The notes below the pieces were generated by a model. That model ran no database searches. It was given only the letters and a program-made list of their open reading frames with translations, and was not told the origin of the DNA. From Cynocephalus volans (Eukaryota; Chordata; Mammalia; Dermoptera; Cynocephalidae), in NCBI RefSeq assembly GCF_027409185.1, contig NC_084468.1, forward strand, positions 98,022,001-98,086,000: a stretch of DNA of 64,000 nt, in the 5' to 3' direction. The translations under genes were made by a program, and so were the position numbers. Of this stretch, positions 38,584 to 50,619 are shown one piece after another. Each line of letters starts with the position of its first letter. Within the stretch, counting starts at the first letter, position 1.

Positions 38584-39020
38584 TTAAGTTTACCAGTTTA
38601 TTATAAGGAATATTACAAAGGATACAGATGAAGAGATGGATAGGGCAAGTATGGGGGAAGGGGCATGGAGCTTCCATGCTCTCTCTGGGCTTGCCAACCT
38701 CCCAGCACCTCCAACTGTTCAGCCGCCTGGAAGCTTATCATATCTTGTTGTTCAAGAGTTTTTATAGAGCTTAGTGTCCAGTCCCTATCCCCTTTCCTGG
38801 TGGGGCTGAAAGCTTCAACCTTCCAATCTGTTAATCACTTGGTCTTTCTGGTGGTTGGTCCCATCCTGACGCTGTCTAGGAGCCCTGCCTTAAGTCATCT
38901 CATTAGCATAAACTCAGTTGTTATCAAAGGGGTTCATTATGAATAACCAAAAGCACTCCTATCACTCGGGGAATTCTAAGGGATTTTGTTCGGTGATAGA
39001 CCACATCTTCCATAACAGTT
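38584..39020 (-). mobile_element. ERVL-type LTR (MLT2-like), antisense
   Basis: Phrases 'agtttaccagtttattataa', 'gggcttgccaacctcccagc', 'ggtggttggtcccatcctga', 'gtcatctcattagcataaac' and 'cactcctatcactcggggaa' fit an antisense ERVL LTR. The plus-strand open frame at 38665-38946 is not a gene. It is a diverged solo LTR, described only. Confidence 0.65.
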
Positions 39021-39129
39021 TCCTTGCCATTCTTTAGCCTCCTATTACAATGTCCTCAGCTCCTGCCTATCCAGAGGCAATGCCACATATTTGGTTTTTT
39101 AGCATGGTTTCACCTCACTTCCAGGTATC

Positions 39130-39440
39130 AGTTTCTGTATTGGGTAGCTTGAGTAACAAATCACCCCAAATTCACTGGCTTAAAATAACAATCATTTATT
39201 GTTGTTCATATTTTTGGATGTCAGCTGAGTGTAACAGATCTAGTCTGGGCTCCACTGAGCTTTTTTGCTTCAAGTTGTAGTGGCTGGATAGCTCAGCTTC
39301 TCATGACATGGCTATGGGTTGGGTGGGGCAATTCTGTTCCACTTGTCTCCTATCCTAGGACTAGAGGGCTGTTCAGAGCAGGTTCTTCTTATGGTGCTAA
39401 AGAGAGGGTGAGTGGAAACATCAAGGCCTCTTAAGCGGTC
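39130..39440 (-). mobile_element. MaLR-type LTR fragment, antisense
   Basis: 'agtaacaaatcaccccaaat' then 'ggcttaaaataacaatcatt' and 'gatgtcagctgagtgtaac' correspond to the reversed 3' part of MLT1-like LTRs (reverse of the 'gccactaagttttggggtaa' phrase). Family tentative. Confidence 0.55.
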
Positions 39441-39452
39441 TTCCAACTAAGG

Positions 39453-39650
39453 CAATGATTTTCAAAGGATGGTCACCAGACTAGCATCATAAGCACCACC
39501 TGGAAATTTGTTAGGGATGCAAATTCTCAGACAAGCCTCACCCCTTATTTACTGAATCAGAAACCCTGGTAGTGGGACCAGCAATCTGTGCTTTAATCAG
39601 CCCTGCAAAGGATTCTAACGTATGCTAAAGCTTAAAGATCAGTGCACTAA
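39453..39650 (-). mobile_element. hAT-Charlie MER3/MER5-type element
   Basis: 'gcaccacctggaaatttgtt', 'gggatgcaaattctcagaca', 'tactgaatcagaaaccctgg' and 'cagcaatctgtgctttaatc' are the MER1-group phrases, reversed relative to 11805-11949. Confidence 0.7.
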
Positions 39651-40856
39651 AATATCACAGAGATAGCAATTGCCAGAAGCAGCCACCACTCCTAGGACTG
39701 GGGCAGCAAAGCAAAGAGATGGAATTACTAAAACTAAGAAGATTGAGAAAAGGCTGCAATGGAGATGAAACTCAGAGTTTAAAAAATGAGTCACTGCTTA
39801 CCTGGTGACCGAGTCACTGAGTTCCAAGGAGGAACCCCATAGACCTGAGAAACAAATATCTGAGAAAGGCACACCCATGAATTAGAGTTAATGTCACAAG
39901 AAGGCACATTGAGATTGGTTCTGTGTCAGAAAACCCCCAAATTGCAATCAGCTGCTGCTACTGGAAGGAACTACTGCCAGAGTGAATTGTTGCTAGAATG
40001 AGACTAACAAGATCAAGAAACCCATCCAAAGCAAACAGCAAATCTCTTCTTCCTTCTCCACCTGTGCAGTGTCTTTCTGGTCCCTCTATTGGCAGAGCCT
40101 AATAGGGAGCCAGAAATGTTTGCAGAATTCCAAAGGGTGGGTTTGAAGCTGAGGAACAGTAGCTTAATAACTGGCATGATGGTCTTAATTGTAATAAGAC
40201 TAGGAGATAATAGAAATAACAGATATTTTTTAGTGTGTATAATTGGGTACACATGGACATTTTCTGCATCCTAGATTGACCTGGCCTTATTGTTAAAAAT
40301 TATTCCTATTTTAAAACTATTTGTTTCTCCTAATAAGATTAATGAGGCATTTAGGACATTTGTAGAATTTGGACAGGAAACTATGCAAGGGCCTACACTG
40401 AGGTCTACTTAGCAAGGGCTAAGATAAAAACGCATAGCAATAATGGCTGAGAATTGCTCCACAGTAACAGCTTCAGTCAGCTGAGGCTCAATTTTGGGTG
40501 TCAAAGGAATGGTCTGAAAACAAGCTTACCAGGACAGCAACCAGGGGTCCTGCCTCATAAAAAAGGATGGTGGCAGAAAAGGTTGTTCTGAAATCATGAT
40601 CACTGACAAGAGACTGTATAAACATGATCCTTCATTTAAGCAGCCATGTTTGTGCAATTCCAGGAAACTAAAAAATGAATGGAAATGAATCAGCTCTTTC
40701 CTTTATCCTGTAAACCAGTGTTCTGGTAGTGAGGGGTCAACATTGAGTCCAAGAATTTCACTAATTCTTGAAAGGTGGGTACAGATACAGTTGTTCCATA
40801 TGTCAATCAAAAGGAACATTCCCATTGTAGTAAGTTAACAAGTATTTATTAAATGA

Positions 40857-41234
<378 letters not shown>

Positions 41235-41594
41235 AAACATGGCTGAATGTCATTGTTTGATATTTGGTAGCCATATATGTAATTGATGAAGTTATATACT
41301 TTACTTTTTTGAAAGCAGCAAAAGTTTGCCTTGTTCAAATTGTGTGCTGGCTGTTTTGTAATTAAATTTATAAGTGGATGTTGTTTAAATTCAACTCTAT
41401 TATAACAGGGTTGAACATATGTTTTGAGTATAGATTAGCTTATTCGAAACTCTTGTTTCATTTCTTTGATCTGTGCACCCCTTAGATACCTCTATCCCCG
41501 TGCCAAATCTTAACTACCACCACCACAAAGTCAGCAGGGAAAATAATGGGATATGAAATTCAAATCAAGCAATATAGTTCTTGTAATGAGTTCC

Positions 41595-41600
41595 AATAAA
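41595..41600 (+). terminator. FAM241A: Candidate proximal poly(A) signal AATAAA
   Basis: AATAAA in 'ttccaataaaacatt', 361 bp after the stop. Use cannot be judged from sequence alone. Confidence 0.45.
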
Positions 41601-42967
41601 ACATTTTAGAAGAAAAAGGATGAAACAAGCTAAAAAAATAGGTTAATTGGAAAGATGCTCCCTACCTACCCCCATCAAATAATCCCACGTTATTTGGGAA
41701 GTATTCAAATGTCTATTTCTATTGTTCCTGTTCATCCCAAACCAAGGTAAATGATAATAACCATACACTACCTTAATATTGTGGTAAAAATCGGTAAAGC
41801 TAGCATGTTTTCTAAAGATTGAAACAAATATATTTATTATTTACTGGGAAAGTTCCCAGGTTAAATATAACTTTTTTATAATGTAACACTTGGGCCTGGA
41901 ATTTCTTCAGTACATCATTTGAAGTTTTAGACTAGGTTTTGGTGCTAATTACTTTTGTGAGTTTTTAAAATTTCGTAAGCCTACTTGACTGCACCCTATG
42001 GTAATGCTATATTTTCTTGTATCTGACAAGTTGCATATTTTTTCCTAGAAAGACATTTTCAGTGTATTTTTTTCAGAAATTTATAATTTTATAGTTCTTT
42101 TATAAAAATTATTCTAAGACTTAAAACAATGTATTTCCTATCTTGGTATGGATTCTTCCCCCCAAAAAATTTTGATTTACATTTTACTGTTATTTTAAGA
42201 AAAAAAATCAGATAATTTTTCTTTGATATCTGTGTTAGAAAGTACAGTACTACAGTATAAAACCAAATGCTTAAACTTAGAACTTAACATCCAATTGTAG
42301 TAATATTCTTCTAAAGCAAAAGCTGAGTTAGTAATTGGCTAACCATGTTATTAATGTGTCCTAATTCAGCACTTTGGAGTCTTCTATTGAAATAAGCATT
42401 TCTTTCAAACACAGTTTGAAAATGAAAAATGGCTTCAGTGATATTTTGGGTTTTGTTATAGAACCTAAAATCTTTACCCTTTTGTCTCAAAGACTATCTA
42501 TATAAACAAAAAAGAGATAGTTAAGATAATTATCTAAGAATTCAAGTGAAATACTTGAGGAAAATGGGGCCAAGGGGCACTTTTATCTCCGGTAAGGCAA
42601 TGACTAAAGCATGTAGAGTGTTTACTATTCCAATTTGTAAAGTTGTTACTCAATCCTGTTTATTCTGTGTTTTCTTGGTGTCTTTCCATTTTGAAGTAGA
42701 AAATAATGAAAAACTTTTAACTTAGATTTCTAAAACCAGATAATCCTAAATAAAAATACCAGCCAGGAGGCACTAAAAAGTGTTGTTCATTTGTATAAAT
42801 ACAGGCCTTTTAAAATGTGAATTTTAAAAAACAAAATACTTTGTACTATATCATTGTGTTTATATTGGGTTTGCAATATTTTTATAGTAACCTTTATGAA
42901 CTCAGTGGAAGTGCAAGTTGTTTGAAAAGGTGTTTTCATTTGTACCCAGTAGAATTCCTAGGTTTTC

Positions 42968-42973
42968 AATAAA
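42968..42973 (+). terminator. FAM241A: Candidate distal poly(A) signal AATAAA
   Basis: AATAAA in 'tttcaataaaagtcatg', followed by 'gagattgtgtac', a GT-containing downstream context. I consider it the better main site. Another AATAAA lies near 43130. Confidence 0.55.
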
Positions 42974-43742
42974 AGTCATGAGATTGTGTACATTTGCATA
43001 AAATATTAATAAGTACATTCTTTTCTAATGCTACCAGGAATTTTAATTTCCCTTTGGAATGCAAAATAGATACAGTGTACAAAATAACAGCTCTGGTTTC
43101 ACCAGCGCCTACTGTTGAAAATATTTTTAAAATAAATTTTAATAGTAATTATTTGGTATACTGTCAATACTATGCTTCTGCACACTGGTATTAATAGGGT
43201 ATGTATTAAATTACATAAAGAAATGAGGAGATATTTTGCTGCTATTCTTTCTACATATATTATTGGTTAGTGCAGAATACCATCAAATCTTTTGCTTTGA
43301 TATCAGAAAAACAAACTTTGCTTATTTGACAGAGATAAAAATTTTTTTATGAAATATGTTAGAATGCAGATTATATGATATCCTGAAATGAAACTGATCA
43401 TTTCTTTGGTTCATAATATGAGCAATTAGGTTGAAAATGATTCTCGATCATTTCAATCTCAGATACAAGCCAATTTTAGAAACTATTATTGCTTATGAAT
43501 AAAGAAATAGAAGTTACAATGCTAAGGTTATTAGATTATTAATGTATACATCACTCATACTGCCAGCCCTCAATTCAAGAGAAAAAGGTCAAGATCTACT
43601 AATAAACTGACTGTAAATTAGTAAACCAATTTTCGTTAAAGTGAAAACTCAGTATTTTGTAGAATTTAGTTCTTTCATATCTTAAGCTGTCATGTACAAT
43701 TTATTTTCCTATTCCTGGCTACCTGTCAGATCATTCTTAATC

Positions 43743-43943
43743 CAGTATTGTGCCAGAACCAACTTGCACTGGCTTATAAAGTCAACTGTATACATTTTTT
43801 CTGCCTTCAGTGACATCAAGTTGGTAGCTTGAAATTGGTAGTAGTGGGAGTATTTATACTACTAAAATTGGCAAACACTACAAATTGGGGCTTTTTATTT
43901 TTCCCAGAGAGCCAGTTTTTAAATATACATCAGCACACCACTG
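43743..43943 (+). mobile_element. hAT-type DNA transposon remnant, second copy
   Basis: Starts 'cagtattgtgccagaacc' and ends 'atcagcacaccactg', inverted ends of the same type as 36233-36460. Shared interior: 'gaaattggtagtagtgggag' and 'attggcaaacactacaaatt'. Confidence 0.65.
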
Positions 43944-44589
43944 ATTAGCATTGTGGAGGCCACATTCCCATTTCCACTCCTACTTATATAAAAGGAAAGA
44001 AAAATAACACGTTTGTGAAATAAAAGAAAGCACATGAGGTAAATCTCCATCAACCCATCCGAAACTGTATTTGGGTCTTTTCCATGTGGAAATTGAGGAC
44101 CATCGTTGCCTTCTGAACATTTCTCTATTTAATCACATGTTTAATAAGAGAAAATCTCTCTGGGCTGTCACTGAGCTGCAAATCTATTAAAGACTATCCA
44201 GGTGATTAGGAAAGGAGAAACTGAACTGATAGAGGCAAATTATAGCATAAATAAAGGTCTCTTGTAATACAGAAAGCTCAAAATAGTCAAAGCTAGGTAT
44301 TGAGCAATTAAGGGCCATTTGGTTTGTGGATTGTATTTTAACAGTTATTTTACAAATGTGTATTGATTTCAGGTTATTTAAAATGCTTTCATTACCAATT
44401 TATGGCTTTACAAGGTAAAGGAAGAAGAAAAAAATCAAATAAGACCTTCATACCCATTAATACCTCTAGTAATAGATTTGGCCAAGAATATAAACTAATA
44501 TACAAATTATTACTTCAGGATTATTGGTGGACTTGCAGTCTTTTGTAACTCCTATTTCTCTGCCCAGCACTTAATTTTTGGTGTTCCTT

Positions 44590-46085
44590 CGGGTTTAGTC
44601 CAACAGCCTGCTTGCTCATTACTCCACACATTGCCTCAGCAAAACTTTACCACTCCCATGGCTTCAGTTACCATTTGCATACCAACAGCTCCCCAGACTG
44701 CACCTCTAGTCCAGAGCAGTGTACAGAATATAAAATTCATACATTCAATTGCTTTTCCATTATTTCCACTTGGCTACCCATAGTACCTCAAATTCAGCAT
44801 GTCCAAAAAAGGAGCTCAGCCTCCTTCTCCCAAATCTTTTCTTCCTATGTTTCCCATCTCAGAAAATGACACAATCCTCTCCCCAGCTGCTTAAGTAGGA
44901 ATCGTAGATGATGTCCTTGACTCCTGTCTCCCCTGCACTGCCCACATATAACCAATTACCAGGTCCTATGTATTTTATTCCAAAAATGTCTTTAATTTTT
45001 CTGCTTCTCTTCATTACCAGCATCACTAACTTAGGTTGTACCCTATCATCTCATCTGGAATGCTATATCAGAATCCTAATTGGTCTCCCTGCCTTCATTT
45101 TCCACTTTATAGTTTCAGTAATCTTTCTAAAACATGACTGATCTCCTTGAGCTAAATCTTTCTGGTGGTATCTTGTTCCTGTTGCCATTATGATAAAGTC
45201 CTTGCACTTTCATGTGTTTTACAAGGCCCTTCATGAACTGGTTCTTGCATACCTCATCTCTACTTATTACCATCTTCCCTTTCCAAGACTCAGCTATACT
45301 GAGCTTTTTTTTCAGTTCCTTGAAAGAGACATGCTTTCCCACTTCCAGAATTTTATGCAAGCTTTACCATCTTCCTTAACCCCTGCCCACGAGACTGGTC
45401 AACAGCCTTAAAGCCTCAACTTAGACATCATGTCCTCCAGGAAAACTTCTCTGACTCCTTTAAATCCAGTTTTGGCATGCCATTATGTGCTTGGTTCCTC
45501 ATTATACAGAACCCTGTACTTCCCCTATCAGCACTTCCCATGCTATATTGTTGTCTTAGTTTATTTTGTGTTGCCATAAAAGAATACCTAAGACTGGGTA
45601 ATTTATAATGAACAAAGATTTATTTTTTACAGTTCTGGAGGTTGGAAAGTCCAAGGACAAGGGGCCCATATCTGGTGGAGGGCCTTCTTGCTGCATTATT
45701 CCATGGTGGAAAAGCAGAAGGGCAAGCAAGAGTGTGAGACAGAGAAATGGAGGCCGAACTTCATCTTTTTATCAGGAGCCCAATCTCATGATAACTAACC
45801 TACTCCCTCAATAATGGCACTAATCCATTTATAAGGGCAGACTCATTTATTCATTACCTCCTAAAGGATCCCACCAATACCATTGCATTGGGAATTATGT
45901 AACATGAATTTGGGAGGGGACATACAAACCACAGGAATTATAATAGCTTATTTGTCAGCTTCTTCCGCTAAAAGCAGGTTTCACAAGGGCAAAGACTGTC
46001 ATGTCCATAATTGCATTACCAGTGCCTAACACAATATCTGGCACATAATAGGTGCTTAAAATATTTGTCAAATGAATGAATCAAC
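44590..46085 (+). mobile_element. L2 LINE 3' part, interrupted by an LTR
   Basis: L2 order is clear: 'caaattcagcatgtccaaaa', 'tgtccttgactcctgtctcc', 'taattggtctccctgccttc', 'ttacaaggcccttcatgaac', 'aggaaaacttctctgactcc', then after the LTR 'agggcaaagactgtcatgtc', 'ctggcacataataggtgctt' and 'ttgtcaaatgaatgaatca'. About 1.1 kb of L2 with no usable frame. Confidence 0.88.
45552..45936 (-). mobile_element. MaLR-type LTR, antisense, inside L2
   Basis: 'gtgttgccataaaagaatac', 'ctaagactgggtaatttata', 'ttacagttctggaggttgga', 'tcattacctcctaaaggatc' and 'ggaggggacatacaaaccac' form an antisense MST/THE1/MLT-like LTR. Flanking 'attgt' (45547-45551) and 'attat' (45937-45941) may be the 5-bp target duplication with one change. 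The L2 sequence resumes after it. Confidence 0.8.
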
Positions 46086-46089
46086 TTCA

Positions 46090-47735
46090 TTTATTCATGA
46101 TCTCTCTATTTTACACTAACAAAGAAGATCTAGAGTTGGTTGTACTTTAGAGTTCTTTGATTCTAAAAATATACTTATTTACTTATTGTACACAAAGAGT
46201 GGATTGATGTATACTTATAATTCATAAAGCTTATTCACTTATTATGGAAGAATATTGCTGTTATTTGCATACATATGCAGTATTGCTACAATACACTTAC
46301 ATTTCTTAGGAGAAAATGTATTTTCATTGTTGTGCTTGGTTAATTCACTATTTCTCCAGAAATATTTTACAATACATATGGTCACTCATGCTACCAAAAT
46401 ATCATGTTTTTCCAGTATTTTTCAATAGACTTTTATCTACTAAATTTTAATATTTTAAAAAAACTCTGAAGCTGTGAGAAGGAATTCTCAAGTATCTAAG
46501 CTTGGTGTTTTAGACTCCAGAATAAATTCGCTACTAGAATGCCCTAGTAGCCCAGACCATATTTGGTAAATAACATGTATATAAAGTACTTTGTTATTCC
46601 TTCTAATAAATAGTAATATTCTTTTATAACCCTGCATTCTGAGTGTCTCTTCTGACTCCCTATAGTATGTTCTACTTATCAGTTAATTGCTGCCACATCA
46701 ACTTTGGATATTGCCAAAGCAACAACACACCTGAGGATAAATAGAGCTTTTCTACTTTCCTTATTCCTATTGCTGGAGCAGAATTCCCAGACCTGACATG
46801 TCTTTGGCTTTCCAGGCAATGGAGAAGTAGGAAAACCAAGATCAAGATCAACCTCTGCCTCTTGGGGAGGGATAGGTTGGGTAAAGGGCATAAAGAAAAT
46901 ATCATGATTTATAATAATAATATGCTTATAATAAATAGTATTTTTTAAAAAAGATCAACCTTTGCCTCTAAGCTGTATTTCTTCTTTCTGTTGTCTTGAC
47001 TATATTATGTAAGGTAGAACTATTGAATAGGATATGCAGAAGCCTGCTAAAGACCTAGAACAGTCATTCATATGCTTATTAAATGAGTTATCTTTCAGCA
47101 ATTAAAGTTTTATCATTTAACCTTTTATCAACTTAATTAATTGGGAATTTCCTTGCCAGTTTTCCAAAGCACCACAGAATTCAGTGACTTGTATCAGGAC
47201 CCTGGACTCTTTTTGTTATTGATTTTCCACTGCATTTCAAAGGGTAGTTGATGGTATATTTTTAATGTGGGCTATTTTCAAAATGGAAGACTGAAAATCC
47301 TATATACAATATACTGACTAATAGCATAGTTTATTTAAGACAAACGCTTAAAAAGAATGATTTTTCTGAGAGTAGGGGGATATGTAAAAACTCTATCCAT
47401 ATTTGAGAATATGTGCCATCTACAGAATCTCCCCCCCCCCCCTTTTTTCTTTTTTTTTTGGTTTGTCATGGTTGCTTCTGTTAATATGTTTTTATGGCTT
47501 TGGGTATGTAATATTAAAAATAGTCCATTATTTTATTATTTTATATGTTTTAAAAGGCACAAGAGTTTATGTGTAAATGCAATATATAAATAAAAGTTAA
47601 GAAGAAACAATTACAAAGGGAAAACACACTTCATGCATGTTGGTTTGGAATGATGAACTTAAATAAATTGGTCTTGCACATCATAATGATTTTTCATATA
47701 AGGTGAACCATTTGTTTAATTGTTAGACCAGTGCT
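46090..47735. other. Intergenic sequence, no recognised feature
   Basis: AT-rich; a run of 12 C at 47431-47442 is the only striking point. Short open frames (46672-46905, 47357-47593) show no domain. Confidence 0.5.
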
Positions 47736-47755
47736 TTCAAAGGTTTTTAGTTTTT

Positions 47756-47868
47756 TGGGGCCAGCCCGTGGCTCACTTGGTAGAGTGTGGTGCTGATAAC
47801 ACCAAGGCCACGGGTTCGGATCCTATATAGGGATGGCCGGTTCACTCACTGGCTGAACATGGTGCTGA
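47756..47868 (+). mobile_element. Tailless, 3'-truncated CYN-like SINE
   Basis: Starts 'ggggccagcccgtggctcac', has a normal tRNA-Ile-type unit ('gtgctgataacaccaaggcc', B box 'acgggttcggatcc') and stops in the second unit at 'ggtgctga'. There is no A tail. CAAAGGTTTTTAGTTTT occurs on both sides (47738-47754 and 47869-47885), a perfect 17-bp target duplication. So this is a true insertion that ended inside the element. Confidence 0.88.
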
Positions 47869-47934
47869 CAAAGGTTTTTAGTTTTGTTTGTTTTAAGTAA
47901 AATCATATATGAATATCCAATATGCAAGTATATA

Positions 47935-48155
47935 CAGTCATGTCCTGCAAAAAGGCATTTCCATAAATGACAGACCACATATGTGATGATGGTGGTCCCA
48001 TAAGATTACAATGGCTATGCCATATAGCTGAGGTGTGTAGTAAGCTATACCATCTAAAATTGTGTAAGTACACTCTGTGATGTTTGCACAATGACAAAAT
48101 TGGTTAAAGTCATGTTTCTCAGAACATATCGCTCTCATTAAGAGATGCATGACTG
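47935..48155 (+). mobile_element. Tigger/MER2-like DNA transposon remnant
   Basis: Ends 'cagtcatgtcctgc' and 'gagatgcatgactg' are inverted repeats; TA flanks both sides (47933-47934 and 48156-48157). The interior has 'gtggtcccataagattacaa', 'gtgtgtagtaagctatacca' and 'gtaagtacactctgtgatgt', the usual phrases of this pogo-type family. Confidence 0.88.
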
Positions 48156-48194
48156 TATAAAAATGATATAAAAGTAGAGCTACTCTGGTTGATT

Positions 48195-48620
48195 TTACTG
48201 TAGGTTAAATTCCTTGGGAAGCAGACTCAAAAAAAATTTGCATGCAGAAAGGTTATTAGGGAGTGCTCTGGGATCAGCACCTGTGAGGGAAATAAGAGAA
48301 GCAGAATTGGGCAGAGGGAGTTAACCAATACAGTCACAAAAACTTCTAAGCAACCAAATGGGTTGCTCTGAAGTTAGAATGGTCCTTCAGAGTTGTCTTC
48401 AGCCAAAAGCAATTCCCAGAGAAGGACTGTCATCTAGCACTCCCAGCAGCTATCAAAATAAATCCTTCAGTTCTGAAGGTAGGATTTGAGCAGCACAACA
48501 CAGCATCTACTATAGACTCTATCTTTTCTCACCTCACCCTCCATGTTACCTGACTCACTTCCAAAACCCCATTCTTCAGAGCACATCATGACAATGACTA
48601 ATTTAAATCATAAACTCATT
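48195..48620. mobile_element. Possible old LTR fragment, unresolved
   Basis: 'ccttgggaagcagactcaaa', 'gcagaaaggttattagggag' and 'gggatcagcacctgtgaggg' resemble an old mammalian LTR I cannot name. Uncertain. Confidence 0.3.
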
Positions 48621-48629
48621 GGTCAAGAT

Positions 48630-49580
48630 GGCTAAAAATAGTGGGGGCCGGGATGTACAGCCTTTGGTCTGTTGTGTTGCCTAGCTTCTATCATGAGATT
48701 CATGTCTTCAATTTTTATAAAGCTGTAGTTGACTTAATTAATAGTATGTCCAGGGCCCAAAAAATGCTTGGCAGTATTAGGAATAGGTGAACAAATGATT
48801 GACAGAAAAGCCTATTACTTAAAGCTAAGAGTAAGAAATCCACAAAATTTTGTACATATAAACTGCTTAGACCAACATTTAAGCTAATAAGTCCATCAGA
48901 TGGGGCATTAAAAGACATCAAGACAAACCATCATCAGGGCATGTCTTGAGAGCTGGATAGGGTCAAGCACAGATGTAGGTAAGCCTTCCTAGAACTCTGA
49001 TTTATGCTTTCTGGCTCTGTTCCCAAGTTTCCAAAGCAGTTTTAATCCTCAAAGTTGTGGAGCATGTTTGAAATAAGATTTTCAATGGCAGAGTGTAACT
49101 CACTTATAAAGAAACCACATTCTGTACTCGCCCACTCCCCACCTTATCACACTATTGAAACTGATTTATGTCTTGGAGATTTGGCCCCAACCGTAACTTT
49201 CCTATTTATTTTTAGCACAAATGGCCTCAGGAACTAGATTTGGTAATTCAGTAGGCACTTGAAAAGAGCTTTCTCCAGTGTTAGTACAGAATATTTTGGG
49301 GGTCCCTAAGAGTAATTTTAGCTGGTATTTTTATCTCTAGAATCTTACAAGTGGGCAAGATGAAGCAAGACAATGATCTAAGCCAGTTATGTACTAAAAG
49401 TATAGTAGTGTTTAGGCATGATTTTCCCCTTTGATTATAGGAAAATATTAGAACAATGTCCAAACAAACTTCCAGATAAGAAGATCTCCTGTCAGACATG
49501 AATTTAAGACATGGTTCTGCCATTTGCTAACTACAATTTATACAAATCATAGCCATATCTTTTTTTGTTTGTTTTTAATT
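48630..49580. other. Intergenic sequence, no recognised feature
   Basis: No nameable repeat or gene was seen. Open frames are short and without domains. Confidence 0.45.
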
Positions 49581-49584
49581 TTTT

Positions 49585-49700
49585 TGAGTCTTTTTTTATT
49601 GAAACGTAATTGTACATATCTGTGGGGTACAGCTTTGAATAGCAATACCTGTGTGCAATATGTGATGTTCAAATAAGGATAATTAGTATATTCAACATTA
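49585..49700 (-). mobile_element. L1 3' UTR fragment, antisense
   Basis: 'ttattgaaacgtaattgta', 'catatctgtggggtacag' and 'caatatgtgatgttcaaat' are the reversed end of an L1, as at 2060-2368. Confidence 0.7.
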
Positions 49701-49703
49701 CTG

Positions 49704-49887
49704 TATGCCAGGCACTATGATAAGATATGCAGTAATTTATGCATAGCACTTACCCCACTCTACAGATGAGGGACTCGAAGTTTAAAAAAGTGTGGCTATA
49801 CCACATCGTCAAATCCCTCATCTGTAGAGTGGGGTAAGTGCTATGACTGCATAAATTACTGCATATCTTATCATAGTGTCTGGCATA
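49704..49887. repeat. Near-perfect 70-bp inverted repeat in MIR-like sequence
   Basis: Left arm 49704-49773 (starts TATGCCAGGCACTATGATAA, ends GATGAGGGA). Right arm 49814-49887 (starts TCCCTCATCTGTAGAGTGGG, ends TCTGGCATA). The arms differ by one base (ggcact/gacact) and a 4-nt insertion AGTC in the right arm. The spacer is 40 nt. The arm sequence itself is MIR-like (CCTCATCTGTA...GGGG, CTGGCATATAG). It could form a hairpin of about 70 bp. Confidence 0.95.
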
Positions 49888-50414
49888 TAGCAAACTTCCA
49901 ACAAATGCTAGTCATTATTATTAAATATAAACATCCACACATAAGAAAGGAGATGACCTTCTTCACTATTCATGGAAAGCTCATATATTGAGAGCCAGAA
50001 AAGGTTTGGTTATCTTATTATGGACAAAAAAATAGGTAGATAGCAGGCAACTCTATTACAATGTTCTGTTTCCCAATTATTCATTATTGAAATCTTTGTG
50101 AATTCTCTTATTAATTTCAACTATTAGTGTTTTATGAATTAAAATGATTATTAGAATAAGGGATGAAAGACCCAAAAAGTTGATGAACAGAAATGAAAGT
50201 GCTCTGGGCAACCACACCTTCTTTGAGATGCTTTGTTTTGATGCATTTTCTGTTGCCCCTTTAACTTAGTAAACTTAGGTGCAGAACCACACTCAGCAAT
50301 GCACACACAATTCTGCTATGGATTTGCACATTTACAAAATGAAATCAATTCTGAAAATACTTAGTTCTAAGTTTTACTCCATTGCATGGGTTTGTTTATA
50401 GAATTACATATAGT

Positions 50415-50601
50415 GGGCCGGCCCCGTGGCGCACTCAGGAGAGTGCAGCGCTTGGGAGCACAGCGGCGCTCCCGCCGCAGGGTGGGATCCTATATAGGAA
50501 TGGCCGGTGCGCTCACTGGCTGAGCACGGTCCGGGCGACACCAAGCCGAGGGTTGCGATTCCCTTACCGGTCACAAAAAGACAAAAAAAAAAAAAAAAAA
50601 A
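50415..50601 (+). mobile_element. CYN-like dimeric tRNA SINE, remodelled subtype, full length
   Basis: Starts GGGCCGGCCCCGTGGCGCAC. The first unit has GGGAGC (50454-50459) and GCTCCC (50468-50473), pairing across a short loop where other copies have the tRNA anticodon arm. The second unit starts 'ggccggtgcgctcactggct' and ends 'cccttaccggtcac'. A tail of about 20 A. Target duplication AGAATTACATATAGT (50400-50414) and AGAATTACTTATAGT (50602-50616), 14 of 15 identical. It looks young. Confidence 0.9.
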
Positions 50602-50619
50602 AGAATTACTTATAGTATC

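Larger units (their letters stand above)
41235..42990 (+). other. FAM241A: FAM241A 3' UTR (probable extent)
   Basis: AU-rich sequence after the stop, with no nameable repeat, unlike the intron and flanks. The absence of repeats for about 1.7 kb fits a retained 3' UTR. The end near 42990 is inferred from the second poly(A) signal. Confidence 0.6.
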
